Shown here: positions 1 to 9,465 of the stretch, one piece after another
Position numbering within the stretch: the first letter of the stretch is position 1
Layout: every line of letters begins with the position of its first letter
Notes under the pieces: generated by a model
Database searches by the model: none
What the model was told of the DNA's origin: nothing
Seen by the model: only the letters and a program-made list of their open reading frames with translations
Translations under genes and position numbers: made by a program
NCBI GenBank assembly: GCA_011391255.1
Contig: JAABQV010000017.1
Location: forward strand, 1 to 54,146
Direction: 5' to 3'
Length of the DNA: 54,146 nt
From: Dechloromonas sp.
GTDB lineage: Bacteria; Pseudomonadota; Gammaproteobacteria; Burkholderiales; Rhodocyclaceae

Positions 1-260
1 TGTCGTGCCTCAAGCCAGCGTTGCGCGGCCTTGGCCTGACACTTCGGACAGTGTCGGTTGCGGCAGGAGTTGTAGCTTATTTCCTGTGTATGACAGTGAT
101 CGCAGCGCAGCACATGGCCGCCCAGCGCCGCGGTGCGGCACTGTTCAATGGCCGACATGACCTTGAGTTGCGAGAGATTCAGATGCCCCGTCTGCGCCCG
201 TCGCCATGCCGGACCGTAGGCGCGGAAGATGTCTGCCACCTCCAGGCCTGGCCGTTCCAT
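1..260 (-). CDS. IS91-family transposase, N-terminal fragment (runs off left edge)
   Basis: Reading from an ATG at 260 toward the left edge gives about 86 residues starting MERPGLEVADIFRAYG. They contain the zinc-binding N-terminal region typical of IS91/IS801 transposases: CDHCHTQEISYNSC followed by RNRHCPKCQ, with Cys and His spaced for metal ligation. The catalytic HUH/Y1-Y2 part lies outside the window. The start is 7 bp after the stop of the tyrosine recombinase gene to the right, so the two are probably co-transcribed. The family transposes by rolling-circle replication without target duplication. Whether the full gene is intact cannot be seen here. Confidence 0.85.
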   Translation of the reverse strand, partial: MERPGLEVADIFRAYGPAWRRAQTGHLNLSQLKVMSAIEQCRTAALGGHVLRCDHCHTQEISYNSCRNRHCPKCQAKAAQRWLEAR

Positions 261-267
261 GGCGCAC

Positions 268-1143
268 CTATTCGGTGTTCAGCATCTCCAGCGGACTGAC
301 GATCTCGCGCAGAATTTCGGTAGCGACCTGGGCGTAAAGTGCCGTCGTTTCCAGTTTCTTGTGGCCGAGCAAGACCTGAATCAGCCGGATATCGACTTTC
401 TGCTCCAGCAAGTGGGTGGCAAAGGCGTGACGCAGGGAGTGCATCGAGATGTGTTTCTCGATGCCAGCCTCATCCGCGGCGGTATGGATGGCGCGGTTGA
501 GTTGCCGCGCGCTCAAGGGCCGGATCGGGTTCAAACCGGGGAACAACCAGCCGCCATCAAACATCTTGCCTTGAGCGCGAGCGACACGCCACCAAACCCG
601 CAAGCGTTCGAGTAGCACCGGCGAGAGCATGGCGTAACGATCCTTCTGTCCCTTGCCTTGATCAACCCGCAAGGTCATGCGTTGACTGTCGATGTCACCG
701 ACTTTCAGGGTCACCACTTCATTGACCCGCAATCCGGTGCCATAGGCGAGTGCCAGTGCGGTTTGATGCTTGAGGTTGCCCGCTGCCGCAATTAAGCGAC
801 CGACTTCCTCACGACTCAAGATCACCGGCAGTTTGCGGGGCATGTGAACCGGCTGCAACTTGGCGACCAGGTCGCCACGATCCAGGGTGACGTTGAAGAA
901 AAACTTCAGTCCGCTGATCGCCGAATTCAACGAGGCGGGCGAGATGGCATGGTCAACCAGATGTAACTGGTAATTCCGCAAATCCTCGACGCGGGCGGTA
1001 TCCGGCGAACGTTTCAGATATTTCGTGAAGTTGCGCACGGCACGTACATAGTCAAGTTGCGTCTTGTCGCCAAACTTGCGCATCCGCATGTCGTCGATCA
1101 TGCGCTGACGCAGCGGGCTGATGGCGGGAGTCGTAGTGGTCAT
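268..1143 (-). CDS. Tyrosine recombinase (XerC/D-like) linked to an IS91-type element
   Basis: This 291-aa site-specific recombinase has an N-terminal SAM-like core-binding domain (residues about 10-90) and a C-terminal catalytic domain. The catalytic set is visible: R139 in GTGLRVNE, a Lys near 164, H235-x-x-R238 in HSLRHA, H261 in LLGHKKLE and the nucleophile Y270. It lies just upstream of the IS91-type transposase with 7 bp between them. A subset of IS91-like elements carries such an integrase gene, so it is read as part of that element and not as a chromosomal dimer resolvase. No att site was identified. An orphan integron-type integrase is less likely because no attC or integrase-specific insert is visible. 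Confidence 0.88.
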   Translation of the reverse strand: MTTTTPAISPLRQRMIDDMRMRKFGDKTQLDYVRAVRNFTKYLKRSPDTARVEDLRNYQLHLVDHAISPASLNSAISGLKFFFNVTLDRGDLVAKLQPVHMPRKLPVILSREEVGRLIAAAGNLKHQTALALAYGTGLRVNEVVTLKVGDIDSQRMTLRVDQGKGQKDRYAMLSPVLLERLRVWWRVARAQGKMFDGGWLFPGLNPIRPLSARQLNRAIHTAADEAGIEKHISMHSLRHAFATHLLEQKVDIRLIQVLLGHKKLETTALYAQVATEILREIVSPLEMLNTE

Positions 1144-1579
1144 GATGCTGTTCCTCTCGAGAATCGAGGCGGATTGCCTCAGTCCTCAAGATAGGAAACA
1201 GATCTACGATCTCAAAAAATACACCTCAGTTCATGCGCAGCCTGTTACCGCGCGAGCGGTTTAGTCCTTGGCCGAACAGCTGTCGGATGGCAGCTCGAGG
1301 TGAGCGGCAGCTTTAGTATTTGTAACCTGCCGTTGCCTATGAAAAAAATATCAGGCAGTTGAGAGCATGCAAGAGTCAGTCGCCTATCGGAACTCACGGC
1401 CGGCTAGCAGTCATAGGCGCCCAGATTCCAAAATTGCTTTAATTAAAGATGGTGCTCTAACCAAGAGCACCAACCAAGCCGAGCGTGCTCAAGCGAAATC
1501 ACTTCGCACCTGCCGCACTCCGCTTGCCTCCTATCTCGCTGTCCTCGCTTCGCTGCGGGATCGAGGCAGGCTGCTTTAT
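1144..1579. other. 436-bp gene-free stretch between two mobile elements
   Basis: No convincing gene is seen. A 77-codon frame starting at 1367 has no recognisable protein and no clear ribosome binding site. The stretch should hold the upstream end of the IS91-type element and the promoter of the recombinase gene. It contains a perfect 8-bp hairpin at 1451-1471. The exact end of the IS91-type element could not be fixed. Confidence 0.6.
1451..1471. repeat. Perfect inverted repeat, possible element end or terminator
   Basis: GGTGCTCT (1451-1458) and AGAGCACC (1464-1471) form an 8-bp stem with a 5-base loop. A CAAG tetranucleotide lies a few bases downstream. IS91-family elements target GAAC/CAAG and carry hairpins at their ends, so this may mark an element boundary. 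No T-run follows, so a terminator is less likely. Confidence 0.4.
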
Positions 1580-1600
1580 ATTGAAAACCGACTTAAGTAA

Positions 1601-2610
1601 TCAGGTGAAATCGATTTGAAATTTGGTACCGAATCCATCGAGCAATTCGCTGATTTTGGACTGAAAAGAATCTTTCGACCAAGTAGCGAACTCGCGCCAG
1701 TGATATTTGGCCTGCTTCCAAAGGATTTCGATCATATTCAATTCCGGACTGTACGGCGGCAGGTAGCAAAGGAAGGTATTGAACTCCTTCATCCAGCGCA
1801 GGGTCATGCTGTCATCAAGGTTGTGATGAATACGGGCATTGTCGAGAATGATGAAGGTCGGTGCCGGCTTGGCGATCTGAGGAATCAAACGCTCCATGAA
1901 ATCGACAAAGGTTTCGCGGTTGACCGTGGATGTTGCCTGAGCGTGATGCAGACGCTTCCCGGCAAAGTCCAATGCCCCCATAACCGCAACGCGCTGGTGA
2001 TGCGCCGGCGTCACTGCATGCGGACAACCGAGCGGCGACCAGGCGCGTTGTACGGGCGGCGAAGCCGAGAATCCCGCCTCGTCGTAATAGAACAACTGGC
2101 AACCACCTTCCCGCGCCCAAGTCTTCAGACCGGCAAGTTCGGACGCACAGGCGGCAAATCGTTCCGGGTTGCGGTTTTTTTTAGACTCATGCGGGTGCGT
2201 TTGAAACTGAATCCGCTTTTCCTGAGAATGACGCCCAGTCGATCGAGTGATAGCGGAAAGGGCGCACCGTGAATCTCTTCCGCTCGCCGTACCAAGCCCC
2301 GCAGCGTCAACGCTTCCATCCGAGCCAGTTCGCACACGGTCGCCAGCCACGCTTCGTTCAGTTTCTTTGGCCGACCACCGGCATGCCCGCTGATCAGTCC
2401 GACGAGGCCGTCTTGCTCCCAAGCGTGACGCCAGTTGTAGATGGTTTGATGGCTGACGCCGCACTGCTGGCCAACTGCATTCGCGTGCTCCCCTTTGCCC
2501 AGCATCAACAATCCCGAGGCGCGCAGACGTGCATCCCGCCAAGGGTGATTGATCGACAGTTGAAACAGGGTTTCGCATTCGCAGGGCGTCAGGCTCAGGG
2601 CAATTTTCAT
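1601..2610 (-). CDS. IS630-family transposase made by -1 frameshift (orfA 2610-2125, orfB to 1601)
   Basis: The first frame (161 aa, ATG at 2610) carries helix-turn-helix DNA-binding segments, for example GVSHQTIYNWRHAW followed by GHAGGRPKKL. The second frame carries the DDE nuclease: YYDEAGFS, ILDNARIHH and PPYSPELNMIEILW supply the Asp, Asp and Glu. The frames overlap, and a run of eight A on the coding strand (2175-2182) lies where a -1 slip (AAA AAA reread one base back) joins residue ~145 of frame A to NRNPERF in frame B. The fused product is about 336 aa, normal for the family. It is probably an active gene using programmed frameshifting; an inactivating indel cannot be excluded. Confidence 0.85.
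2175..2182 (-). other. A8 slippery site for -1 frameshift
   Basis: The coding strand reads CTA AAA AAA ACC in the upstream frame and TCT AAA AAA AAC in the downstream frame. This is the only place in the overlap where a simple -1 slip restores one long IS630 transposase. I did not work out a downstream stimulatory structure. Confidence 0.65.
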
Positions 2611-2834
2611 CAGAAGCTTTCAGGAGTCAGGTCTTGATTCCTAAAAGCAAGTTTCAATCCAGTTTTAACGAGTTACTTATAAGAATTAAGAAGTAAATCA
2701 ATATCCAAAAACCAAGTACGCAGTTCGATCATACCAATTTGCCACTGCCACAAGACTTCGAAAAACCCGCTGCCCTCTCTGATGTCCACGGGTGAAAATT
2801 GACACCTATACATCAGTAATCTAAGAACACTACC

Positions 2835-3134
2835 CTACATGTCGCTACCCACTACCACATACGTACTCGCCCCGTAATAACCGCAGCAGCCGAGCAGGAA
2901 GAGCCGCCCCCAATCGCCGGCGGCAAGCTGACTGCCGGCACGCTGCTCGCGCAAGCCAACCCACAAAAAGAAAGGTAGCGAGAAGCCCATGCGCAAGGCA
3001 AGCAGGGTAATTGCGTCAACGCCATAGGGATAGGCCAGCTTGACGAAAATGGCTTTCATGGAAAAGCCGAGCGCCGCCAGCAGAGCTAAAAAGGCTCCAG
3101 TCGCCGCACTTTCTTCCCAGGCAGTTGATTTCAT
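2835..3134 (-). pseudogene. EamA/DMT-family transporter, 5' fragment
   Basis: From the ATG at 3134 the frame gives MKSTAWEESAATGAFLALLA and about 90 residues of a typical drug/metabolite transporter N-terminus: a first membrane helix, AIFVKLAYPYGVD and LLALRMGFSLPFF. It reaches GCCGYYGAS and then leaves the family at about position 2863, running nine codons (TYVVVGSDM) to a stop at 2835. An intact EamA protein has about 300 residues and ten helices, so this is a broken remnant. The break faces the insertion sequences to the left, so a mobile-element rearrangement probably removed the rest. An intact EamA exporter gene is present at 6350-7267. Confidence 0.75.
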
Positions 3135-3279
3135 GAGCGCCATTCTCGCCGAATTCAACCTGCCATACGGTATTTTCAGCTTGCTGCGGTCAACGGCAAA
3201 AATGCACCAAAAAATCTTTGACAATCGAACGAACAGCCAGTGCCCTCTTCAAGCATCTGGCCGTCAAGGGCGGGGCGAC

Positions 3280-3846
3280 TTAGAGCGGGCGCTTGACCGT
3301 CAAAGCACCGCGAATCTGGCCCTTGCTATAACCCGTCGCCTGATCGTGCGGATAGCTCTCAGTGAGCTTAACTTTCAGCGCCGCATCAAGACCGTCGGCC
3401 GGGCCATGGCATTTCAGACAGACATCAGCCACTGGCAAACCCTTCATGTAGCGGAAGACTTGTTTGCCGTCGATGGTCACAATCTCGCCTTTCTCGATGG
3501 TTTCCGGCTTCTCGCCATTTGCCGCACGAATGTTGAAATCAGCAAGTTGGCGAGCCTCCCAGATATCCGGGGTAGCGCGCTCGGCATTGCGTGTTTTTAG
3601 ACTGACGCGGCGGATATCCCAGCCGGTTTCCTTGCGCTTCTCCTTGATCAACGCCGGCGCTTCTTCCTTGCAAACCGGAATCGCCCCGGCCACACCTTTT
3701 GCGGCAACCGCCTCCTGCATGGCAGTTACCACTTTCGGGATCACCGGCATGACGGCTTTTTTGGTTTCAGCAGTTAATGCTGAAATATCCTGCGCCTGAA
3801 CTACAAAGGCGGCGAGGGTTAGGGACAGGGCAAGCAATTTTTTCAT
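3280..3846 (-). CDS. Periplasmic monoheme cytochrome, DUF3365 (Tll0287-like)
   Basis: This 188-aa protein starts with a clear signal peptide (MKKLLALSLTLAAFVVQAQ). One c-type heme site, CLKCH, lies near residue 142. The region between matches DUF3365/Tll0287-like heme sensor domains, for example TGWDIRRVSLKTRNAERATP and an IDGKQVFRYMKGLPV segment just before the heme motif. Family members bind one heme c in a PAS-like fold and are thought to act in redox sensing or electron transfer in the periplasm. A good Shine-Dalgarno (GGAGACACC) precedes the ATG. The gene stands alone on the minus strand, next to the HerA-like gene, which starts further right. The partner is unknown. Confidence 0.85.
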   Translation of the reverse strand: MKKLLALSLTLAAFVVQAQDISALTAETKKAVMPVIPKVVTAMQEAVAAKGVAGAIPVCKEEAPALIKEKRKETGWDIRRVSLKTRNAERATPDIWEARQLADFNIRAANGEKPETIEKGEIVTIDGKQVFRYMKGLPVADVCLKCHGPADGLDAALKVKLTESYPHDQATGYSKGQIRGALTVKRPL

Positions 3847-3892
3847 GGTGTCTCCAAATTAGTATTGTTGAACACTTATATTACATGCTGGA

Positions 3893-5515
3893 TCAACGCC
3901 GTCCACCAAGAATGGAGCCGAGCACGCCGCGCAGAATCTGTTTGCCAACTTCGCGACCGACCGTGCCGGCCATGCCACGGGCAGCGCTTTTGGCGGCACT
4001 TTCCAGTACGCCTTCACGGCGTCCGCCGCGTGGCCCGGTGCTGCCGGTGAGCATTTCACTGAGGCTGTCAAAAATCCCGCCGCCGGATTCCTGGGGGGCG
4101 GGGGCGCTTTGGCGGGGTTGCGGGGTTGGGCGTTGCTGTGCCTGCGGCTGACCCGCATGATTACCCCAATCATTGGCATTCAAGCCGCCACTAGCCGTCG
4201 GCGGGGCCGGAATTGCGCCAGGCGCCGGCTGTTTGGCGGCGGGTTTGCCGCGCAAAAATTCATAGGCCGATTCGCGGTCGACCGTAACACCGTAGGTCGC
4301 GAGCAGCGGCGAGGCCTGGATGGTGGCCTTGCGTTCGTCAGCAGTCAGTGGCCCAAGACGTGAGGCTGGCGGAAAGATAATGCTGCGCTCAACCATCGTC
4401 GGGCGGCCCTTCTCGTCGAGGAAGGAAACCAGCGCCTCACCGACACCGAGTTCGGTGATGGCGGCAGCGGCATCGAACTTGGGATTGGCGCGCATGGTTT
4501 GCGCAGCCGATTGCACGGCCTTCTGGTCACGCGGTGTGAAGGCGCGCAACGCATGCTGAACGCGATTGCCTAATTGACCAAGGATTTTCTCCGGGACATC
4601 GAGCGGGTTCTGGGTAACGAAAAAGACGCCGACCCCCTTCGAGCGGATCAGGCGAACGACCTGCTCAACCTTGTCGGTCAGCGCCTGCGGTGCATCGGAG
4701 AAGAGCAGGTGCGCTTCGTCGAAGAAGAAAACCAGCTTCGGCTTGTCGAGATCGCCGGCTTCCGGCAGTTGCTCGAACAATTCGGCAAGCAGCCAGAGCA
4801 GGAAGGTCGAGTAAAGAGCCGGCGCCTGCACCAGTTTGTCGGCATGCAGGATGTTGATAACGCCGCGGCCGTTTTCGTCGAGCTTCATCAGGTCATTGAT
4901 GTCAAGCATCGGCTCACCGAAGAACTGGTCGCCGCCTTGCTCGTCGAGCGTCAGCAGGCCGCGCTGGATGGCGCCAATCGAGGCGGCAGATACATTGCCG
5001 TATTCGGTCGTGAAATCCTTGGCATTTTCGCCGACATGCTGAACCATCGCCCGCAGATCCTTGAGATCGAGCAGCAGCAGGCCTTGATCGTCGGCAATCT
5101 TGAACACCAGTTGCAAGACGCCGGTTTGCGTATCGTTGAGGTTGAGCAGGCGGGCGAGCAGTAACGGACCCATATCGGAGACCGTGGCGCGCACCGGGAT
5201 ACCGCCCTGACCAAAGACATCCCAGAAGGCCACTGTATTGGCATACGGCTGAAAGCCTTCCAGTCCGAGATCCTTGATCCGCGCCAAGAGTTTTTCGGAA
5301 GGATTGCCGACCGCGCCGGCACCCGACAAATCGCCCTTCACATCGGCCATGAAGACCGGCACCCCGGCCGCCGAAAGGCGCTCGGCCATCGACTGCAGGG
5401 TCACCGTCTTGCCGGTGCCGGTGGCGCCGGTAATCAAGCCGTGGCGATTGGCCATTTGCGGCAGCAGCGCCGGGTAACCATCGTCAGACTTGGCCAGATA
5501 CAGGGGTTCGCTCAT
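3893..5515 (-). CDS. yjgR: HerA-like ATPase, YjgR family (DUF853)
   Basis: This 540-aa cytosolic P-loop ATPase has Walker A GATGTGKT near residue 30 and a Walker B-type [10 protein letters not shown] near residue 270. The family signature [20 protein letters not shown] follows, with the arginine-rich [14 protein letters not shown] behind it. The C-terminal 100 residues are low-complexity (Pro/Gln/Gly rich) and end in a Gly/Arg tail. The family is related to the DNA translocase HerA, but its role in bacteria is not settled. It is divergent from yebC with about 115 bp between them. No NurA-type nuclease gene is nearby, so a HerA-NurA end-resection pair is not supported. Confidence 0.9.
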   Translation of the reverse strand: MSEPLYLAKSDDGYPALLPQMANRHGLITGATGTGKTVTLQSMAERLSAAGVPVFMADVKGDLSGAGAVGNPSEKLLARIKDLGLEGFQPYANTVAFWDVFGQGGIPVRATVSDMGPLLLARLLNLNDTQTGVLQLVFKIADDQGLLLLDLKDLRAMVQHVGENAKDFTTEYGNVSAASIGAIQRGLLTLDEQGGDQFFGEPMLDINDLMKLDENGRGVINILHADKLVQAPALYSTFLLWLLAELFEQLPEAGDLDKPKLVFFFDEAHLLFSDAPQALTDKVEQVVRLIRSKGVGVFFVTQNPLDVPEKILGQLGNRVQHALRAFTPRDQKAVQSAAQTMRANPKFDAAAAITELGVGEALVSFLDEKGRPTMVERSIIFPPASRLGPLTADERKATIQASPLLATYGVTVDRESAYEFLRGKPAAKQPAPGAIPAPPTASGGLNANDWGNHAGQPQAQQRPTPQPRQSAPAPQESGGGIFDSLSEMLTGSTGPRGGRREGVLESAAKSAARGMAGTVGREVGKQILRGVLGSILGGRR

Positions 5516-5631
5516 GATTTTCCGCTCTATTAAGTGTTAAATCGGCCGCTCGGCAATTCACGCCCGGCCATGCTGTCGAGTAAAATTGCTAGTTTAGACA
5601 TTAACTTTCAATCTGCGAAAGGTTATCCGCG

Positions 5632-6357
5632 ATGGCCGGACATAGTAAATGGGCAAATATCCAGCACCGTAAAGGTCGCCAGGACGAGAAGCGCGGCGCA
5701 GCCTTCTCGAAGATTGCCAAGGAAATCACCGTCGCGGCGAAGATGGGCGGTGGCGATATCAATTTCAACCCTCGCCTGCGTGTTGCGGTCGACAAGGCCA
5801 AGGGCGTCAACATGCCCAAGGACAAAATCGACACAGCGATCAAGAAGGGTACCGGCGAACTCGAAGGCGTCGATTATGTCGAGATTCGCTACGAAGGCTA
5901 CGGCCTCGGCGGCGCGGCGATCATGGTTGATTGCCTGACCGACAACAAGGTGCGCACGGTGGCTGAAGTTCGCCACGCCTTTTCAAAATACGGCGGCAAT
6001 ATGGGCTCTGACGGCTGCGTCGCATTCCAGTTCAAGCACTGCGGCCAGCTGATTTTCGCCCCCGGCACCGACGAAGGTGCGCTGATGGATGCCGCCATCG
6101 AAGCCGGTGCTGACGATGTGGCGACCAATGATGACGGCTCAATCGAGGTGCTGACGCCACCCAACGATTTCATTGCGGTCAAGGATGCACTGGAAGCTGC
6201 CGGTTTCAAGTCTGAATTCGGCGAAGTGACGATGAAGCCGGAAGGTGAAAACGTCTTTGCCGGCGAAGACGGCGTCAAGATGCAGAAGCTGCTCGATGCC
6301 CTGGAAAACCTCGACGACGTGCAGGAAATCTACACGACAGCCGTAATTGATGAGTAA
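5632..6357 (+). CDS. yebC: YebC/PmpR family protein
   Basis: This is a 241-aa full-length YebC/TACO1 family protein starting [18 protein letters not shown], the invariant N-terminal signature. Other family blocks are visible: [26 protein letters not shown] and the acidic C-terminal half. Members act as DNA-binding regulators (for example near ruvC in gamma- and betaproteobacteria) and more recently as translation factors easing ribosome stalling at proline-rich stretches. It heads a tightly packed run (EamA, ruvC, ruvA, AI-2E permease, ruvB). The start lies just after GGTTATCCGCG, which is not a strong ribosome binding site. Confidence 0.95.
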   Translation: MAGHSKWANIQHRKGRQDEKRGAAFSKIAKEITVAAKMGGGDINFNPRLRVAVDKAKGVNMPKDKIDTAIKKGTGELEGVDYVEIRYEGYGLGGAAIMVDCLTDNKVRTVAEVRHAFSKYGGNMGSDGCVAFQFKHCGQLIFAPGTDEGALMDAAIEAGADDVATNDDGSIEVLTPPNDFIAVKDALEAAGFKSEFGEVTMKPEGENVFAGEDGVKMQKLLDALENLDDVQEIYTTAVIDE

Positions 6358-7267
6358 CGAAGACCGGGGAAAACCGGGGACAGACCACGGTTTTAGATTC
6401 ATAAACCGTGGTCTGTCCCCGGTTTTCCCTTTTCTCTTCGTTTTCCTCTGGAGCACCGGCTTTATCGGCGCCAAATACGGCCTGCCGTATGCCGAGCCGC
6501 TGTCGTTTCTGCTCACCCGTTACGGCTTTGTGATCACATTGATGCTGGGCATCGCCCTGGCGACGCGCGCGCCGTGGCCGACAGTGCCGATGCAATGGTT
6601 GCATATCGGCGTTTCAGGCGTGCTGGTCCATGCGGTTTATTTGGGTGGCGTCTTTGTCGCAATCAAGCACGGGCTGCCAGCCGGCGTCACCGCGCTGGTC
6701 GTTGGCATCCAGCCGCTGCTGACCGCCTTCGGCTCGGGCTGGCTGCTGGGTGAAAAGGTTGATCGCCGGCAGTGGGTCGGTCTGGGTCTGGGCTTTGTCG
6801 GTGTCGCCATGGTCGTTTCCGGCAAATTCGGCGAGACGGCTGCGCTCGGGCCGATGCTAATTCCGGCGCTCGTCGCGCTGCTCGGGATCACCGCCGGCAC
6901 GCTTTACCAGAAGCGATTCTGCGCCAAATTTGATTTGCGCACCGGCTCGGTGATCCAGTTTGTGCCGACGGCCATTGTCACTGCAATCGCCGTCGCGCTG
7001 TTTGAGGATTACCGGATCGAATGGACTGGCCAGTTCATATTTGCCCTTGGCTGGCTGGTGCTGGTTTTGTCGCTCGGCGCAATCAGCCTGCTTAATCTGC
7101 TGATCCGCAGTGGCAGCGCGGTCAATGTCGCGAGCCTGTTTTACCTGACGCCGCCAACCACCGCCCTGATCGCGTTCGTAATTTTTGGCGAAAATCTGAC
7201 GTTGACCGCAACCATCGGCATGTTGGTCGCCGTCAGCGGCGTTTATCTGGTAGCGCGCCCGAGATGA
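6350..7267 (+). CDS. EamA/DMT-family exporter with repeat-encoded N-terminus
   Basis: A ten-helix drug/metabolite transporter of about 305 aa. The family part begins at [19 protein letters not shown], near residue 26. The preceding codons ([17 protein letters not shown] and on) are encoded by a perfect 27-bp-arm palindrome, so the N-terminal extension is made of inserted repeat sequence read in frame. The ATG at 6350 overlaps the yebC stop by 8 bp and the stop overlaps ruvC by 4 bp (ATGA), so translation is coupled both ways. The substrate cannot be told from sequence; relatives export amino acids or metabolites. Confidence 0.88.
   Translation: MSNEDRGKPGTDHGFRFINRGLSPVFPFLFVFLWSTGFIGAKYGLPYAEPLSFLLTRYGFVITLMLGIALATRAPWPTVPMQWLHIGVSGVLVHAVYLGGVFVAIKHGLPAGVTALVVGIQPLLTAFGSGWLLGEKVDRRQWVGLGLGFVGVAMVVSGKFGETAALGPMLIPALVALLGITAGTLYQKRFCAKFDLRTGSVIQFVPTAIVTAIAVALFEDYRIEWTGQFIFALGWLVLVLSLGAISLLNLLIRSGSAVNVASLFYLTPPTTALIAFVIFGENLTLTATIGMLVAVSGVYLVARPR
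6367..6429. repeat. REP-like palindrome with perfect 27-bp arms inside a coding region
   Basis: The left arm 6367-6393 and right arm 6403-6429 are perfect reverse complements around a 9-base loop (6394-6402). The core word is GGGGACAGACCACGGTTT. Words of this kind are scattered in many proteobacterial genomes as REP-type elements, some moved by RAYT transposases (recalled from general knowledge). Here the unit begins 10 bp after the yebC stop and within the first codons of the EamA gene. The hairpin would be very stable in mRNA. Confidence 0.9.
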
Positions 7268-7797
7268 GCGTCCCGCGCCTGCTCGGCATCGACCCCGGCC
7301 TGCGCGTGACGGGTTTTGGGGTGATCGAAATCCACGGCAAGGATCTGGTTTATGTCGCCAGCGGCTGCATCAAGTCGAATGACAAACTGATGCTGCCGGA
7401 GCGCATCAAAACGCTGTTTGCCGGGATCAGCGAAGTAATCGCCACTTATCAGCCGACACAGGCAGCGGTCGAAAAGGTGTTTGTGAACGTCAATCCGCAA
7501 TCGACCCTCCTGCTCGGTCAGGCGCGCGGCGCGGCGCTCAGTGCGCTAGTCCATGCCGATTTGCCGGTTGCCGAATACACCGCCCTGCAAATCAAGCAGG
7601 CGGTGGTCGGGCAGGGCAAGGCGGCCAAGGAGCAGGTGCAGGCGATGGTCATTCGATTGCTCAAGCTGCCCGGCGCACCCACCGCCGACGCCGCCGATGC
7701 ACTCGCTTGTGCGATTTGCCATGCACACGGCGGCCAAGGGCTGGGGGCACTTTCGACAACCGGGTATCGCATTCGCGGCGGACGACTGATAGGATGA
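7264..7797 (+). CDS. ruvC: Crossover junction endodeoxyribonuclease RuvC
   Basis: This 177-aa Holliday-junction resolvase cuts four-way junctions in the final step of recombination, working with RuvAB. The N-terminus [17 protein letters not shown] carries the first catalytic Asp. AAVEKVFVN carries the catalytic Glu, and [14 protein letters not shown] near the C-terminus carries the last acidic pair. Length is normal. It overlaps the EamA stop by 4 bp and is followed 34 bp later by ruvA, with a LexA box in the gap. Confidence 0.97.
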   Translation: MSVPRLLGIDPGLRVTGFGVIEIHGKDLVYVASGCIKSNDKLMLPERIKTLFAGISEVIATYQPTQAAVEKVFVNVNPQSTLLLGQARGAALSALVHADLPVAEYTALQIKQAVVGQGKAAKEQVQAMVIRLLKLPGAPTADAADALACAICHAHGGQGLGALSTTGYRIRGGRLIG

Positions 7798-7801
7798 CAA
7801 G

Positions 7802-7817
7802 CTGTTTGAACATACAG
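7802..7817. promoter_or_regulatory. LexA (SOS) box upstream of ruvA
   Basis: CTGT (7802-7805), 8 bases, ACAG (7814-7817) is an exact match to the CTGT-N8-ACAG core. The right half extends to ACAGTA, as in the consensus. It lies in the short ruvC-ruvA gap, 15 bp before the ruvA ATG, so ruvA and the genes behind it probably have an SOS-inducible promoter separate from the yebC-ruvC transcript. Confidence 0.75.
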
Positions 7818-7831
7818 TATCCGGATTACCC

Positions 7832-8410
7832 ATGATTGGAAGACTGACCGGCCTGCTCGCCGAGAAAAACCCGCCGCAAATCGTACTCGACGTAAACGGC
7901 GTCGGCTACGAGCTCGACGTGCCGATGAGCACCTATTACAACCTGCCGGCGAGCGGCGAGAAAGCCATGCTACTGACGCATTTTGCGGTGCGTGAGGATG
8001 GCCATTATCTCTACGGGTTTTTGACCGAGGCCGAGCGTTTTGCCTTCCGCCAGTTGCTGAAAGTTTCCGGCATCGGCGCCCGCACGGCGCTTTCCGTGCT
8101 TTCCGGCCTCTCGGTCGGCGATCTGGCAGCGGCAATTGCCCAGCAGGAACTCGGCCGTCTGATCAAAATCCCCGGTATCGGCAAGAAGACTGCTGAACGT
8201 CTGTTGCTTGAACTGAAGGGCAAACTGGCCGAAGCGACGGGGATTTCAATGAGTGTTACGGTCAACGACGAAAAACAGGACATTTCTCACGCCCTGCTCG
8301 CCCTCGGCTACAACGAAAAAGAAGCGGCCTCGGCAATGCGCCAGTTGCCGGCCGATATCAGCACCTCGGACGGCATCCGTCAGGCGCTCAAATTGTTATC
8401 CAAGGCCTGA
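7832..8410 (+). CDS. ruvA: Holliday junction branch migration protein RuvA
   Basis: This 192-aa protein is the DNA-binding subunit of the RuvAB branch-migration motor. It starts [20 protein letters not shown] (OB-fold domain I). Paired helix-hairpin-helix motifs follow ([19 protein letters not shown] and [20 protein letters not shown]), then the C-terminal domain III that contacts RuvB ([16 protein letters not shown]). It is preceded by a LexA box, and its stop overlaps the start of the AI-2E family permease (TGATG). Confidence 0.97.
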   Translation: MIGRLTGLLAEKNPPQIVLDVNGVGYELDVPMSTYYNLPASGEKAMLLTHFAVREDGHYLYGFLTEAERFAFRQLLKVSGIGARTALSVLSGLSVGDLAAAIAQQELGRLIKIPGIGKKTAERLLLELKGKLAEATGISMSVTVNDEKQDISHALLALGYNEKEAASAMRQLPADISTSDGIRQALKLLSKA

Positions 8411-9465
8411 TGTTTACCGAAGAGAACCCCAAACGGCTGGCGCAAATCGCGCTGGTGGTGCTGCTGATTGTCGGCTGCATCGCGGTGCTGTGGCCGATGA
8501 TAGGCGCGGTTCTTTTTGCCTTCGTGATCTGGATCTGCACCTGGCCGCTCTATGCTGAAAAGCTGCTGCCGCGCCTTGGCGGTCGCAACTGGCTGGGCGC
8601 CTCGCTGATGACCACCTTGCTAGTGCTCCTCATGCTGCTGCCAATGATTTTTCTCGCCGGCAGCGTCGCCAGTGGTACCGAGGAACTGGTCGATTTCCTG
8701 CGCCCCCACGTCGCCACCGGCCTGCCCAAAACCGCCCCCGCCTGGTTGAGCGGCTTGCCGCTGGTCGGCACGGATATTGGCGCTTTCTGGCGGCGGGTGG
8801 CAACCAATCATGCCGAGTTGAATTCCTTGCTCGCGCAACTGATTGCGCCCGCCCGGCAACTCCTGCTTTCACTCGGCGGCTTTGCAGCCAACGGGCTGCT
8901 GCAACTGGCGTTGGTTCTCTTCGTCGTCTTCTTCATGTTCCGCGACGGCGAATCACTGGCACATGGTCTGCTAGTAGGCGCTCACAAACTAGGCGGCGAA
9001 CTGGGCGAAGAGATGCTCGACAAGGCACGCGGCACCGTCATCGGCGTCATGCTTGGGCTGGTCGGCACAGCCGCCGCGCAAGGCACGGTAGCGATGATCG
9101 GTTTTCTGATCGCCGGCGTGCCGCAAGCGGCGCTGCTGGGTTTTGCCACCTTCTTTTTGTCGATGATCCCGATTGGCCCACCGCTGATCTGGGGTGGTGC
9201 GGCAGCCTGGCTTTACGGGCAGGAGCAAACCGGCTGGGCGATTTTCATGGTGGTCTGGGGGGTGGTTGTCATCAGCAGTATCGACAATTTCCTGAAACCC
9301 ATCCTGATGGCGCGCGGCTCGGGGATTTCAATTTTGCTGATTGCGCTCGGCGTGCTCGGCGGCATTCTCGTCTTTGGCTTCATCGGCATCTTCCTTGGCC
9401 CGGTTCTTCTCGCCCTTGGCCACATGCTCTTCAGCCGCTGGACGCGTGAGGAGGAGGGCACATGA
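8410..9465 (+). CDS. AI-2E family transporter (PerM-like)
   Basis: A 351-aa inner-membrane protein with about eight predicted helices. The family layout is clear: two N-terminal helices around [21 protein letters not shown], a soluble loop at residues about 85-140, then a hydrophobic C-terminal half. That half includes the conserved [20 protein letters not shown] and [15 protein letters not shown]. Members export small molecules such as AI-2, or act in sodium/proton exchange; the substrate here is unknown. It sits between ruvA and ruvB with a 1-base overlap on the left and a 4-bp overlap on the right, so it must be co-translated with the RuvAB motor. Confidence 0.9.
   Translation: MFTEENPKRLAQIALVVLLIVGCIAVLWPMIGAVLFAFVIWICTWPLYAEKLLPRLGGRNWLGASLMTTLLVLLMLLPMIFLAGSVASGTEELVDFLRPHVATGLPKTAPAWLSGLPLVGTDIGAFWRRVATNHAELNSLLAQLIAPARQLLLSLGGFAANGLLQLALVLFVVFFMFRDGESLAHGLLVGAHKLGGELGEEMLDKARGTVIGVMLGLVGTAAAQGTVAMIGFLIAGVPQAALLGFATFFLSMIPIGPPLIWGGAAAWLYGQEQTGWAIFMVVWGVVVISSIDNFLKPILMARGSGISILLIALGVLGGILVFGFIGIFLGPVLLALGHMLFSRWTREEEGT

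Larger units (their letters stand above)
1580..2658. mobile_element. IS630-family insertion sequence
   Basis: The element holds a single transposase gene split over two frames. Imperfect terminal inverted repeats of about 27 bp flank it. The left end (from 1580) reads ATTGAAA, and the reverse complement of the right end (2658 inward) also starts ATTGAAA; both continue with shared blocks ending in AATCA. The family inserts at TA, and a TA lies next to the left end, but I could not fix the TA duplication on the right, so both boundaries are approximate by a few bases. Confidence 0.75.

Noticed and set aside
1367..1600. 77-codon frame between the mobile elements
   Set aside because: No family, no ribosome binding site, runs into the IS630 end.
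4574..5164. 196-codon open frame opposite the HerA-like gene
   Set aside because: A shadow of a GC-rich gene; no recognisable protein and the opposite strand encodes a full Walker ATPase.
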